The notes below the pieces were generated by a model. The model saw nothing but the letters and a program-made list of their open reading frames with translations. It made no database searches and was not told the DNA's origin. Shown here piece after piece: positions 28,931-37,342 of a stretch of 47,891 nt of DNA. The translations under genes and the position numbers were made by a program. How positions within the stretch are numbered: the first letter of the stretch is position 1; the number at the start of each line of letters is the position of its first letter. Source of the stretch: Caulobacteraceae bacterium (GTDB taxonomy: Bacteria > Pseudomonadota > Alphaproteobacteria > Caulobacterales > Caulobacteraceae); NCBI GenBank assembly GCA_019747095.1, contig JAIERG010000018.1, positions 1 to 47,891 on the forward strand, given 5' to 3'.

Positions 28931-29790
28931 CAGCCCTCTCGCCGATAGGCTGTCAGACCGTCTGGACGCAGACCGTCGATCGAGGCCCGCTCCGAGTGTC
29001 CGATGTACAGTCGTCCGCCGAGCTCAAGCTGGTCACGGAAGCGCGAGAACAGCTGGGCCTGGGTTTTGTCATCAAAATAGATCGCAACATTGCGACAGAA
29101 GATGACGTCGAACCTGCCCTTCATTGGCCATGGACCAAGAAGGTTCAGCGGCTTGAAAGCGACCAGATCGCGAACTTCCTGACTGACCGACCACGCATCG
29201 CCGTCCCGGCGCAAGCCTCTTGAGCGATACGCTGCGGGAACCGGGGCGACATCGGCTTCGCTGTAACGCCCGGCCTTCGCGCGCTCGACGATACCGGTAT
29301 CAATATCCGTCGCGAGAATCCGGACGTCGAGTTGTCCGGCTTCCGGAAGCACAGCCAGAAGCGCCATGGCAGCGGAATAGGCCTCGTGCCCGGCGGAACA
29401 ACCTGCTGACCAGAGACGGACCCGCCCTCCCGCTCGCGCCTTCGCAGCAAGGCGTGGGCCTTCGACATCCGTTAGATCCGTGAAGTGATGGGCCTCACGG
29501 AAGAAGCTTGTGACGTTTGTGGTCAGGGCATTGAGCATCTCGCGACGCTCGCTTTCGCCTCGGTCCGACGAAACAAGATCGAGGTAGGCACCAAAATCGG
29601 CTAGGCGCAGCGCACGAACCCGCTTGGCCAGTCGCGAATAGACGAGCGTCGCCTTGCCTTCGGAGAGGCAGATGCCCGACATCTCGTAGAGAAGGGCAGC
29701 AACTTCCTCGAAATCCTGCCAGGTAAAGGCGAACTCGCCCTCGACGGCGATCCCGGCAGCACGAGGCGTCGCCTGTGCGAGCGCGGTCAT
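28930..29790 (-). CDS. cheR: Chemoreceptor methyltransferase CheR
   Basis: CheR transfers methyl groups from SAM to receptor glutamates. The 286-residue protein has the N-terminal helical domain ([20 protein letters not shown]), [14 protein letters not shown], the SAM motif [16 protein letters not shown] (usually CSxGEEPYS; here GHEA), ATDID and [14 protein letters not shown]. The beta-subdomain that binds receptor pentapeptide tethers is present, fitting the DEWEEF end of the receptor in this operon. It overlaps cheW by 4 bases. Confidence 0.96.
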   Translation of the reverse strand: MTALAQATPRAAGIAVEGEFAFTWQDFEEVAALLYEMSGICLSEGKATLVYSRLAKRVRALRLADFGAYLDLVSSDRGESERREMLNALTTNVTSFFREAHHFTDLTDVEGPRLAAKARAGGRVRLWSAGCSAGHEAYSAAMALLAVLPEAGQLDVRILATDIDTGIVERAKAGRYSEADVAPVPAAYRSRGLRRDGDAWSVSQEVRDLVAFKPLNLLGPWPMKGRFDVIFCRNVAIYFDDKTQAQLFSRFRDQLELGGRLYIGHSERASIDGLRPDGLTAYRREG

Positions 29791-30245
29791 GCCGCCTCCT
29801 GGGAATGTTCTTCTGGCAGAATGCCATCCAGCGAAAGCAGGCTGATCATGCCGGATTCCTGGGCGATCACGCCCCGCAGGAAGCCGCGCACAACATCACA
29901 AGCCACATCAGGCGTTGGCTGAATGACGGCGTCAGCGATGTTGAGAATGTCGGAGACCGCTTCGACGAGCAGTCCGACCGTCTTGGCGCCAATCCGAGCG
30001 ACGATGATCACGTGGCGCGGCGTGGCGAGCGTCGGCCCGAATCCAAGGCGGGCCCCAAGATCAACGATGGGCAGAACGGTCCCGCGCAGATTGATCACGC
30101 CTTGGATGTAGGCGGGCGCGTGAGGAAGCGGAGTGGCCTTGGCCCACCCGCGGATCTCACGAACAGCGTGGATGTCGACACAAAACTCCTGATCCCCCAC
30201 CCGGAAGGCAATCAATTCGCGGCGATCTTGGGTCTGCTGGGTCAT
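29787..30245 (-). CDS. cheW: Chemotaxis coupling protein CheW
   Basis: CheW links CheA to receptor arrays. The 152-residue single SH3-like domain protein has [21 protein letters not shown], the receptor-contact segment [23 protein letters not shown] and a late [11 protein letters not shown]. The C-terminal extension ([13 protein letters not shown]...DGILPEE) is ordinary for the family. It lies 3 bases after cheA and overlaps cheR by 4. Confidence 0.96.
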   Translation of the reverse strand: MTQQTQDRRELIAFRVGDQEFCVDIHAVREIRGWAKATPLPHAPAYIQGVINLRGTVLPIVDLGARLGFGPTLATPRHVIIVARIGAKTVGLLVEAVSDILNIADAVIQPTPDVACDVVRGFLRGVIAQESGMISLLSLDGILPEEHSQEAA

Positions 30246-30248
30246 GGC

Positions 30249-32489
30249 TCAGCTCGCTAGGGCCAGGGGAATGGAATGCGTGGCGTTGGCGCGCCGAAGG
30301 GCGATGACAGCGTCCACGTCGAGAATGAGTGCGACACGCCCGTCGCCAAGGATGGTGGCGGCCCCCACCCCTGGCACCTGCCCGTAGTTCGTCTCCAAGC
30401 TCTTGATGACGACCTGGCGCTGCCCTTGGATCGCATCGACGCGGAGGGCGGCCAGACCGCCGAGTTCACTCTCCACGAGGATGATCACACCCGCATCGCA
30501 GGACGGACCGAGACCAAGCTCAGAGGCGATGTCGATGACCGGAACGTGCGAGCCTCGCACGAGTAGCACAGTGCCTGTGGGGCCCAACGCCCGCGTCTCT
30601 GCCGTTCTCAGTTGGAGAGTTTCGACGATCACGCTGATCGGAACGACCAAGGTCTGATGACCGGCCATCACGACCATGCCATCCAGAACGGCCAGTGTGA
30701 GAGGCAGGCTCATCGTGAAACGAGAGCCGATCCCCGGAGTCGAGTTGATCGTGATCCTTCCGCCCAGGGCCTGGATGGAGCGCTTGACCACGTCCATGCC
30801 GACGCCGCGGCCGGAGATGTCAGAGATCTCTGACGCGGTGGAAAAGCCCGGAGCGAAGATCAGGTTGTCGATCTCCTCATCCGTCAGCGAGGCGTCGGGA
30901 TCGATGATCCCTCGTTCAACAGCGATCTGGCGCACTCGGGACCGGTTGATGCCGCGGCCATCATCGGAAACCTCTATGACGATGCGGCCCGAGCGATGCT
31001 GCGCGGAAAGGCTGATGACGCCCTCAGCCGGCTTACCGGCCGCGAGCCGTTCTTCGGGACTTTCGAGGCCATGGTCGATCGCATTGCGGATCATGTGAGT
31101 AAGCGGATCGGTCAGGCGCTCGATCACGGTCTTGTCGACCTCAGTACCCTCGCCTTCCGTCACCAGGCGCGCGGACTTTCCTGTCATTGCCGAGACTTCG
31201 CGAACCAGCCGCGGCATGCGCTGGAAGACTGACTTCACAGGCTGGGCCCGAATGGCCATGACGCTGTCCTGGATGTCGCGCGTCAGATGCTCGAGATCGT
31301 CGAGCGACAGAGCGAGGGCGTCGGTCCTTGCCAGACCGGCCTCATGCATCTGCTGAGCGAGCATGGCCTGGTTGATGACCAACTCGCCGACCAGATCGAT
31401 CAGGCGATCAACGCGATCGAGATCCACCCGGATGGTGGGCTGAGCCGGAGTGTCGACCCGATCCGCCGGTGCGCGGGCCTGAGCCGGCGCGGTGTCCGTC
31501 GGGCGTGCCGGGGAAGGGGCGGTGGCCGACTGTGCAGTTGGCGCAATCCCAGCCTGCATTGGTGGTGCGCCCAACGGCATGGCCGCGGCGGGTTCACCGT
31601 GCGCGAGTGCGAGCAGCGCCTCTAGGGACAGCTCGGCAGGTGCCGCGCCGTCATCGGCCTGCCCTTCGTTGGCTCGGGCAGGAGCGAGCAGGCCAGAGAG
31701 GGAGAGTCCTCCGTCGGACGCTGAGTCGCCAGTCGCACGACTTATCGTCAGGTCGCATTGGCCTTCGACGAACTCAAACACCTCGCGAACCGTCGCTTCG
31801 GATACGTCTGCATCAAGCTGGACCGTCCACGTCAGATAAGCCCCGTGGGGGTCGAAATCGTCGAGGCTGGGGACATCAGCGTCGAGGGAGTGCTCGATGG
31901 GCCCAAGCCGTTCCAACTCGCGAAGCAGCGTCAGAGGATCGTTACCGTTCCTGTAGAGCTGCGAGTAGGGACGAAAGCTCACGATCCAGCGACAAGACGA
32001 CTCCGGCTTGGGCACCTGAGGCAGCTGGGGTGACGGAGCAAAATCGCCGAGCGAAATTGCCTGCGGGACAAATCCCACGCCAGGATCCTCGATGTCTTCC
32101 TCGACAGCGGTCCCTGTGAAGGCCTGCAGTTCTGCCACCAGATCGGCATCGTCGCCATCAAGCTCGGAACCTTGCTTGGCCGCAGTGATGTGGTCCGTAA
32201 GGCGATCCGCTGATTTCAAGAGAACGGAAACGACGGCTGCGTCAGCCAAGAGTTCGCCATTCCGAACGGCATCCAATGTCGTCTCGAAGACATGGGCAAA
32301 GCGCACCAGGGCGTCCATGCCAAAGGCCCCGGCCCCGCCTTTGACGGAATGCACGGCGCGAAAGACCGCGTTGACCGTCTCGGAATCGGTATCGCCGCCC
32401 TGCATGGCCAGCAGACCGCCTTCCAGGTCGACGAGCAGCTCGTCGCACTCCTGGAAGAAAGTCGCCTTGATCGCCTCCATGGGGTCCAT
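30249..32489 (-). CDS. cheA: Chemotaxis histidine kinase CheA
   Basis: CheA phosphorylates CheY and CheB in response to receptors. The 746-residue protein contains the P1 Hpt domain with phospho-His47 (FRAVHSVKGGAGAFG), a P2-like CheY-binding region (about 168-250, WIVSFRPYSQLYRNGNDPL), a long Ala/Pro linker with PAQARAPADRVDTPAQ, the P3 dimerisation helices, the P4 ATPase domain (N box HMIRNAIDHGLE, G1 VSDDGRGIN, GFSTASEISDISGRGVGMD) and a CheW-like P5 domain to the end. It starts 9 bases after cheYI stops and is 3 bases before cheW. Confidence 0.97.
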   Translation of the reverse strand: MDPMEAIKATFFQECDELLVDLEGGLLAMQGGDTDSETVNAVFRAVHSVKGGAGAFGMDALVRFAHVFETTLDAVRNGELLADAAVVSVLLKSADRLTDHITAAKQGSELDGDDADLVAELQAFTGTAVEEDIEDPGVGFVPQAISLGDFAPSPQLPQVPKPESSCRWIVSFRPYSQLYRNGNDPLTLLRELERLGPIEHSLDADVPSLDDFDPHGAYLTWTVQLDADVSEATVREVFEFVEGQCDLTISRATGDSASDGGLSLSGLLAPARANEGQADDGAAPAELSLEALLALAHGEPAAAMPLGAPPMQAGIAPTAQSATAPSPARPTDTAPAQARAPADRVDTPAQPTIRVDLDRVDRLIDLVGELVINQAMLAQQMHEAGLARTDALALSLDDLEHLTRDIQDSVMAIRAQPVKSVFQRMPRLVREVSAMTGKSARLVTEGEGTEVDKTVIERLTDPLTHMIRNAIDHGLESPEERLAAGKPAEGVISLSAQHRSGRIVIEVSDDGRGINRSRVRQIAVERGIIDPDASLTDEEIDNLIFAPGFSTASEISDISGRGVGMDVVKRSIQALGGRITINSTPGIGSRFTMSLPLTLAVLDGMVVMAGHQTLVVPISVIVETLQLRTAETRALGPTGTVLLVRGSHVPVIDIASELGLGPSCDAGVIILVESELGGLAALRVDAIQGQRQVVIKSLETNYGQVPGVGAATILGDGRVALILDVDAVIALRRANATHSIPLALAS

Positions 32490-32498
32490 GGGAAAGCC

Positions 32499-32858
32499 TC
32501 AGGCCGCGACGCGACGGACAGCGCCGACCAGCTTGTCCGGGTCGAATGGCTTGACGATCCAGCCCGACGCCCCCGCCGAACGAGCGCGCTGCTTCTTGGC
32601 GTCATCGCTTTCGGTGGTCAGAACAAGGATCGGGGTAGCCCGGTCCTCGCTTCGCACGGCCTCGATGAAGCCGAAACCGTCCAGGTTGGGCATGTTGATG
32701 TCGGTGATGATGACGTCAGGCGTATGCTGAGACAGGACTTCCAGGCCGTGAGCACCATCGACGGCCTGCACGACCTCGTAATCGGCCTGAACCAACACCA
32801 TCCGCACCATGTCCCGCATGGTCCGCGAATCATCGACGACAAGAACCAGTTGGCTCAT
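32499..32858 (-). CDS. cheYI: CheYI, motor response regulator candidate
   Basis: A 119-residue receiver with the acidic pair VVDDS (9-10), phospho-acceptor Asp53 (ITDINMPNLDG), Thr81/82 in VLTTES and Lys103 in WIVKPFD. It lies directly before cheA and overlaps the STAS gene by 4 bases. Of the three receivers in the operon this is nearest to canonical CheY (TTES, KPFD), so it is the best guess for the main flagellar switch regulator; that is an inference. Confidence 0.94.
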   Translation of the reverse strand: MSQLVLVVDDSRTMRDMVRMVLVQADYEVVQAVDGAHGLEVLSQHTPDVIITDINMPNLDGFGFIEAVRSEDRATPILVLTTESDDAKKQRARSAGASGWIVKPFDPDKLVGAVRRVAA

Positions 32859-33130
32859 GAGCGGGGTTCCTCGGTGGAGATTGCGGACACCAGACCCAGT
32901 CGCTCGAGGGCGACCGTGAGTTGGTCGGTCGAGTTGGAGAGCGTCAGAACACGCCCATCATCGCGCCAGGTCTTCAAAGCAGAGTGAAGCAGCTGACCTC
33001 CCAGGCCGCCCAAACGCTCCGTCTGGGCCAGGTCGATGGTCAAATCTTCACCGCGATGACCGCAGACCAAATGGGTCAGATCCGCGATCGATGTGGCGTC
33101 AACGCGCGCTGGAAACGCGAGCGTTGCCAT
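32855..33130 (-). CDS. cheX: STAS-domain protein, CheX position of the Caulobacter operon
   Basis: A 91-residue STAS-domain protein: [20 protein letters not shown], then DLTIDLAQTERLGGLGGQLL, where anti-sigma-factor antagonists carry a phosphorylatable Ser, and VLTLSNSTDQLTVALERLGL. In place of the usual DxSGVxxL it has ERLGGLGGQ, so serine phosphorylation is unlikely. The Caulobacter gene at this place is called cheX, but it is not the CheC-type CheX phosphatase. Its ATG shares a base with the receptor stop; the longer in-frame start at 33145 was rejected for that reason. Confidence 0.82.
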   Translation of the reverse strand: MATLAFPARVDATSIADLTHLVCGHRGEDLTIDLAQTERLGGLGGQLLHSALKTWRDDGRVLTLSNSTDQLTVALERLGLVSAISTEEPRS

Positions 33131-35424
33131 CAGAACTCCTCCCACTCATCCACGGCGACGGCTGCTGACCCGTTGGCAGAGCGACGCGGGGGCGCGGAGA
33201 AGCGGGCCGCGAACTCGGCGACGCGGTGTTGGGCTTGACGCACGGCAGGCTCAGGCGCGGCGCGGCGAGCCGGTTGCGCGGCGGCCTTGCCTGCTGACCC
33301 GCTCGTCCTGAAACGCCCGACCAACGCGGCCAGTTCTCCGGCCTCCTGGCTCAGGTTGTGGCTGGCAGCGGTAGACTGTTCGACCATGGCCGCATTCTGC
33401 TGGGTCGTCTGGTCCATCTGATTGACGGCCGTGTTCACCTGGCTGAGCGCGGTCGCCTGCTCCTGGGCCGAGGCGCTGATCTCCTGGACCAGGCCCGTAA
33501 TCTCGCCGACGCGCTCGACGATCCCGGTCAGAGCGTGACCGGTCTGACCGACCAACGTCACGCCGTCCTTCACCTGGGCGGAGGAGGCGGAAATCAGGCC
33601 CTTGATTTCCTTGGCGGCGTCAGCCGAGCGTTGCGCCAGAGCGCGGACCTCAGAGGCCACGACGGCGAAGCCCTTACCAGCATCACCCGCTCTCGCAGCC
33701 TCGACGCCCGCATTCAGCGCCAGCAGGTTGGTCTGGAAAGCGATCTCGTCGATGACGCCGATGATCTGGCTGATTTGCTGGGCCGAGGCCTCGATCTCAC
33801 CCATGGCAGCGACCGCAGACTGGACGACTTCGCCGCTGCGCTCGGCATCGCGACGAGCCTCGACGACGACCGTATTGGCGCGCTGAGCTCCCTCGGCGGT
33901 CTTGCGGACGGTCGCCGTGATCTGGTCGAGCGCCGCTGCAGTCTCCTCGAGGGTCGCGGCCTGCTGCTCGGTGCGCCGCGACAGGTCATCTGCAGCCGTC
34001 GAGATTTCGGACGCGCCGGTCTGCATGGCGGCGGCATTGTTGTTGATCACCCCCATGGCGTCTTCGAGAGACTGCATGGCGGCATTGAAGTCCTCGCGGA
34101 GCTTTGCGTAATCGGCCGGGAACTCGCTTCGGATGCGGAAGGACAGGTCGCCGTTGGAGAGCGCTTCCAGGCCCTCAGCCGTCGAATGCACGACGAGACG
34201 CTGCTGCTCGGCGATCGCCTTTTCGGCAGCCTCGCGCTGCTCCTTGGCGACTTCTGCCGCCGTGACATCGGTGGCGAACTTGACCACCTTGTAAGGACGA
34301 CCTTCGGCATTCAGGATCGCGTTGTAGGTGGCGTCAATGACGACACGTTTCTGACCTTGGCCGACTCGCTCGAAGCGACCCGCGATAAACTCGCCATTGT
34401 TCAGACGCCGCCAGAAGTCGGCGTAGTCGGGCGAAGAGACGAACGCCTGCTCGCAGAACATCCGATGATGCCGACCGCGGATCTCGTCAGCCTGATAGCC
34501 CATGACTTTCAGGAAGTTGTCATTGGCCTCAAGAACATTGCCCTGCAGATCAAACTCAATGACAGCCTGGTTGCGTTTGGCGGCGGCCAGTTGGGCCGTA
34601 GCGTCTAGAATTTCTGCCTGTTTGGACCGAGCCTCGACTGATGCGACATCCAGGGCCTCGGCGTTTCGCTTGAACTGGGCCAGCGCCCGAGCCAGGGCAC
34701 CAATCTCATCCTTGCGATCCTCTCCCACTACCATCACATCGGTGTGCCCGTTGGCGAGCCGCTCCATCGCCGCCGTCATGCCAGACAGTGGATTGAACAC
34801 CCGGCGCATCAGGAAGGCGGTTCCCAAGATCAAGGCCGCAAGGATGAAGAGCCCGCCGATCGCACCACCCACCATGACCTGGTTTGACCAAGACAGTGCG
34901 GCAGTCTCGGCTCCCGCCTGACTTTCCACCGCCCCAGTCACAAGGGTATCGACGGCGGTCCGGTGCGCCTGGAAGGCTTCGGTTGCGCGTACAAGTGCCG
35001 CCTGGGCGGCCACCTGATCGCCCCGAGCCGCCGCGGGTGCGAGCTCCCGCTCGGCGATAGCCCAGAATCGATCGGCTGTGACGGCGACATCGCCCTGAAC
35101 CTGGGCCTTCAGATCCTCCGGAAGGTTGGAATCGCGCCACACGGTCTGCCGCTCGTCATACTGTCTATGCAGTTCGACGATACGCTCCGTCAGCTCGCCA
35201 GCCTTGGTCGGCTCGTTGGCCATCTGATAGGCCATCAGATAGCCCTCGATCACGAAGACCGGTGGCGGCAGGATATCGGCCACCAGATCCTTCTTCTGCA
35301 CGATGTCAGCGTAACGAGGCCCGCCGACCCGAACATCGGTGATCGACAGACCAATGCCGGTTGCGAGAATGGCGACAAGAGAGGCGACGATCACTGCGCC
35401 GACAAGGAAGGTGCGCTTCAGCAT
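33130..35424 (-). CDS. mcpA: Methyl-accepting chemotaxis protein with PAS domain (McpA type)
   Basis: First gene of the chemotaxis operon. The 764-residue receptor has a first membrane segment at about 6-28, a helical periplasmic domain (about 29-182), a second membrane segment around 183-207 ([20 protein letters not shown]), a HAMP domain, and a cytoplasmic PAS domain (about 285-400, [20 protein letters not shown]). The signalling hairpin has the invariant tip [21 protein letters not shown]. It ends in DEWEEF, the tether for CheR and CheB. The PAS domain suggests sensing of redox or a small ligand; none can be named. It shares one base with the STAS gene. Confidence 0.95.
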   Translation of the reverse strand: MLKRTFLVGAVIVASLVAILATGIGLSITDVRVGGPRYADIVQKKDLVADILPPPVFVIEGYLMAYQMANEPTKAGELTERIVELHRQYDERQTVWRDSNLPEDLKAQVQGDVAVTADRFWAIAERELAPAAARGDQVAAQAALVRATEAFQAHRTAVDTLVTGAVESQAGAETAALSWSNQVMVGGAIGGLFILAALILGTAFLMRRVFNPLSGMTAAMERLANGHTDVMVVGEDRKDEIGALARALAQFKRNAEALDVASVEARSKQAEILDATAQLAAAKRNQAVIEFDLQGNVLEANDNFLKVMGYQADEIRGRHHRMFCEQAFVSSPDYADFWRRLNNGEFIAGRFERVGQGQKRVVIDATYNAILNAEGRPYKVVKFATDVTAAEVAKEQREAAEKAIAEQQRLVVHSTAEGLEALSNGDLSFRIRSEFPADYAKLREDFNAAMQSLEDAMGVINNNAAAMQTGASEISTAADDLSRRTEQQAATLEETAAALDQITATVRKTAEGAQRANTVVVEARRDAERSGEVVQSAVAAMGEIEASAQQISQIIGVIDEIAFQTNLLALNAGVEAARAGDAGKGFAVVASEVRALAQRSADAAKEIKGLISASSAQVKDGVTLVGQTGHALTGIVERVGEITGLVQEISASAQEQATALSQVNTAVNQMDQTTQQNAAMVEQSTAASHNLSQEAGELAALVGRFRTSGSAGKAAAQPARRAAPEPAVRQAQHRVAEFAARFSAPPRRSANGSAAVAVDEWEEF

Positions 35425-35503
35425 GGGCTTGGCCTCGATCAGTAGGAAGCGAAGATGGACGTTCTCTACCCCTATTCAGGTGGTAACGTTTGCAGACCGT
35501 AAA

Positions 35504-35542
35504 TTACGCATTCCTACGTAAGGCTCGGCTTCCCTAAGGGAA
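35504..35542. promoter_or_regulatory. Two dyad elements between mcpA and the FixL-like kinase
   Basis: TTACGCATTCCTACGTAA (35504-35521) is an interrupted palindrome; its minus-strand reading TTACGTAG differs by one base from the FixJ box GTAMGTAG. TTCCCTAAGGGAA (35530-35542) is a second, perfect dyad. Both lie in the 179-base gap between the divergent starts at 35424 and 35604 and may control either gene. Confidence 0.35.
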
Positions 35543-35603
35543 TGCGGACGACCGGTTCTGAATCAGGTTACGGGGTAGCCGAGAGCAATGGTCGGGAGCC
35601 AAG

Positions 35604-36650
35604 GTGGAAGCCAGTCTGGCAAGAACAGTCCTGGAGGCGGCTCCGGTCTGCATACTGGCTGTCGATGCTGGGGGAACTGTTTGTCTCGCGAACCCGACCG
35701 CCCTTGGGTTCTGGCAAGACGACCTGGTCGTCGGAGCGACGTCTTTATGGTCGCTCCTTCCCCGCTTTGAACTCGAGACCATGGTTCCCGGGGAGCGGCG
35801 TCATGAGCCGGTCTCCCTGAGAGCCAGCATTGGCGGCAACGACAAAGACCTTGTCGTCTTTTCTGTCCCTTTCGACTCACCGCAGGGCCACCTCACCGCC
35901 CTCTTCATTCGCGACGAAACCGAACGGGTCCAGACAGAGCATACTCTTGAGAGGCTCAGGAACGAAGTCCTCGTGAACTGGCAGCTCAACAGCCTTGGCG
36001 AGCTGGCGGCGCTGGTGGGACACGAGATCAGTCAACCGCTTGCTGCAATGACCACCCTCCTTCATATCGCCCGGGAGGAGCTTCAGTCGGCCAGCATTCG
36101 TCCGGAGGTTCTGGAGACCCTGGAAGGCTCCATCGCTCAAGCTCATCGCGCTTCGGACATCATTCGCCGCTTCCGCGCCCTTCTCTCGCGGGAGACGCAA
36201 TACCATTCGGATGTGCCTGCCCGGAGGCTGGTGGCCGATATTGAACCGCTGCTGCAGCTTCAGGCCCGGGATGCGACCTTTCTTCTGACGATCCATGTAG
36301 AGGAGGCCTCGCTCCGCTGCGACGCTGTGCAGATCCACCAGGTTCTGCTGAACCTCGTCAGGAACGCGCTCATGCATGGGCGCGCCGAGCGGAACCCGGC
36401 GGTCTCGATCTTCGGACAAGCATGCGCGGATGCCTATCGTTTCGAGGTCACGGACAACGGACCCGGATTCGTTAATGGATGGCCGAGCTTCGATCCTCAG
36501 CCACCCATGGATGGGGGTACCGGCATGGGGCTTGGATTGGCCATCTGCCGGCGGATCGTCGAGGCTCACGGCGGTAGCATCACCGCGTCGACCATGTCTG
36601 AAGGCGGCGCTCGCGTCAGCTTTCAGTTGCCTTACGGTACGCTTGAATGA
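35604..36650 (+). CDS. PAS-containing sensor histidine kinase, FixL-like
   Basis: The 348-residue soluble kinase begins at GTG with a GGGAG site 6 bases upstream. An N-terminal PAS domain (about 1-110, VCILAVDAGGTVCLANPTAL) is followed by the H box [19 protein letters not shown] with phospho-His140 and an HATPase domain (N box LLNLVRNALMHG, G1 VTDNGPGF, G2 TGMGLGLAICRRI). The HE-x-x-QPL H box places it in the FixL/NtrB-like HPK4 group. No haem-binding His is evident, so oxygen sensing should not be assumed. It overlaps its partner regulator by ATGA. Confidence 0.9.
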   Translation: MEASLARTVLEAAPVCILAVDAGGTVCLANPTALGFWQDDLVVGATSLWSLLPRFELETMVPGERRHEPVSLRASIGGNDKDLVVFSVPFDSPQGHLTALFIRDETERVQTEHTLERLRNEVLVNWQLNSLGELAALVGHEISQPLAAMTTLLHIAREELQSASIRPEVLETLEGSIAQAHRASDIIRRFRALLSRETQYHSDVPARRLVADIEPLLQLQARDATFLLTIHVEEASLRCDAVQIHQVLLNLVRNALMHGRAERNPAVSIFGQACADAYRFEVTDNGPGFVNGWPSFDPQPPMDGGTGMGLGLAICRRIVEAHGGSITASTMSEGGARVSFQLPYGTLE

Positions 36651-37213
36651 CACCCGTTTTCCTGATCGACGACGATGTCGCAGTTCTTTCGGCAGTCAGC
36701 ATGCTGCTCCGTCGTGCCGAGTTCGAAGTTCACCCGTTCGGGAGCGCGCTGGACTATCTGAAGGTCGCGCCATCCTTACCGGCGGGGGTCTTGGTCACCG
36801 ATGTCCGCATGCCTGACCTGGACGGCCTCGAGCTTTTGCGTCTGCGTCAGGATGCCCGGATGCAGAAAGGTCCTGTCGTGGTCATGACCGGCCATGCCGA
36901 CGTTCCGATGGCTGTAGAAGCCATGCGGCTGGGCGCGTTCGACATCATCGAAAAACCCTTTGATCCGGCTTCGATGGTATCCATCGTCAGGGCCGCTGCC
37001 CTGAACCTTACCGAAATCTCAGACGCACTCGGGCTCACGTCGCGAGAGCGGCAGATCGCCACCGCTGTTTGCCAAGGCCAGACAAGCAAGCAGATCGCGC
37101 TCGACCTAGGCCTCAGCCACCGCACGGTCGAGGTGTTCAGGGCCCGAATTCTAAAAAAGACCGGGGCCGCAAATGCAGCCGCCCTGGCGGCCTTGCTCAA
37201 ACTGAAGGGCTAA
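36647..37213 (+). CDS. FixJ-family response regulator
   Basis: The 188-residue regulator has a receiver domain with DDD (8-10), phospho-acceptor Asp52 (LVTDVRMPDLDGLEL), MTGHADVPMAVEAM and Lys in IEKPFD, then a LuxR-type helix-turn-helix (about 126-186, LTSRERQIATAVCQGQTSKQ followed by IALDLGLSHRTVEVFRARIL). It is the cognate partner of the preceding kinase by the 4-base overlap. Its targets are unknown; the divergent chemotaxis operon and the nearby surface genes are candidates. Confidence 0.92.
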   Translation: MTPVFLIDDDVAVLSAVSMLLRRAEFEVHPFGSALDYLKVAPSLPAGVLVTDVRMPDLDGLELLRLRQDARMQKGPVVVMTGHADVPMAVEAMRLGAFDIIEKPFDPASMVSIVRAAALNLTEISDALGLTSRERQIATAVCQGQTSKQIALDLGLSHRTVEVFRARILKKTGAANAAALAALLKLKG

Positions 37214-37299
37214 CCGTAGCTTCGCCGACCAAAGGACGACGAGGCCCGCCCAGCCGTTTGCTCCATCTTGCCGGTTGGCAGGAGAGCTTCCGGTCGAGT

Positions 37300-37335
37300 T
37301 TTCGGGAGCCGGGCGAACAGACCCGGCTCCCGAAA
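37300..37335. terminator. Perfect 14-bp hairpin between convergent FixJ-like and DUF305/LVIVD genes
   Basis: TTTCGGGAGCCGGG (37300-37313) pairs perfectly with CCCGGCTCCCGAAA (37322-37335) around an 8-base loop. The outer bases are T on the left and A on the right, the reverse of a classical terminator, so no U-tract follows on either strand. A 3'-end role is inferred from its place between converging genes. Confidence 0.5.
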
Positions 37336-37342
37336 GCCTGAA

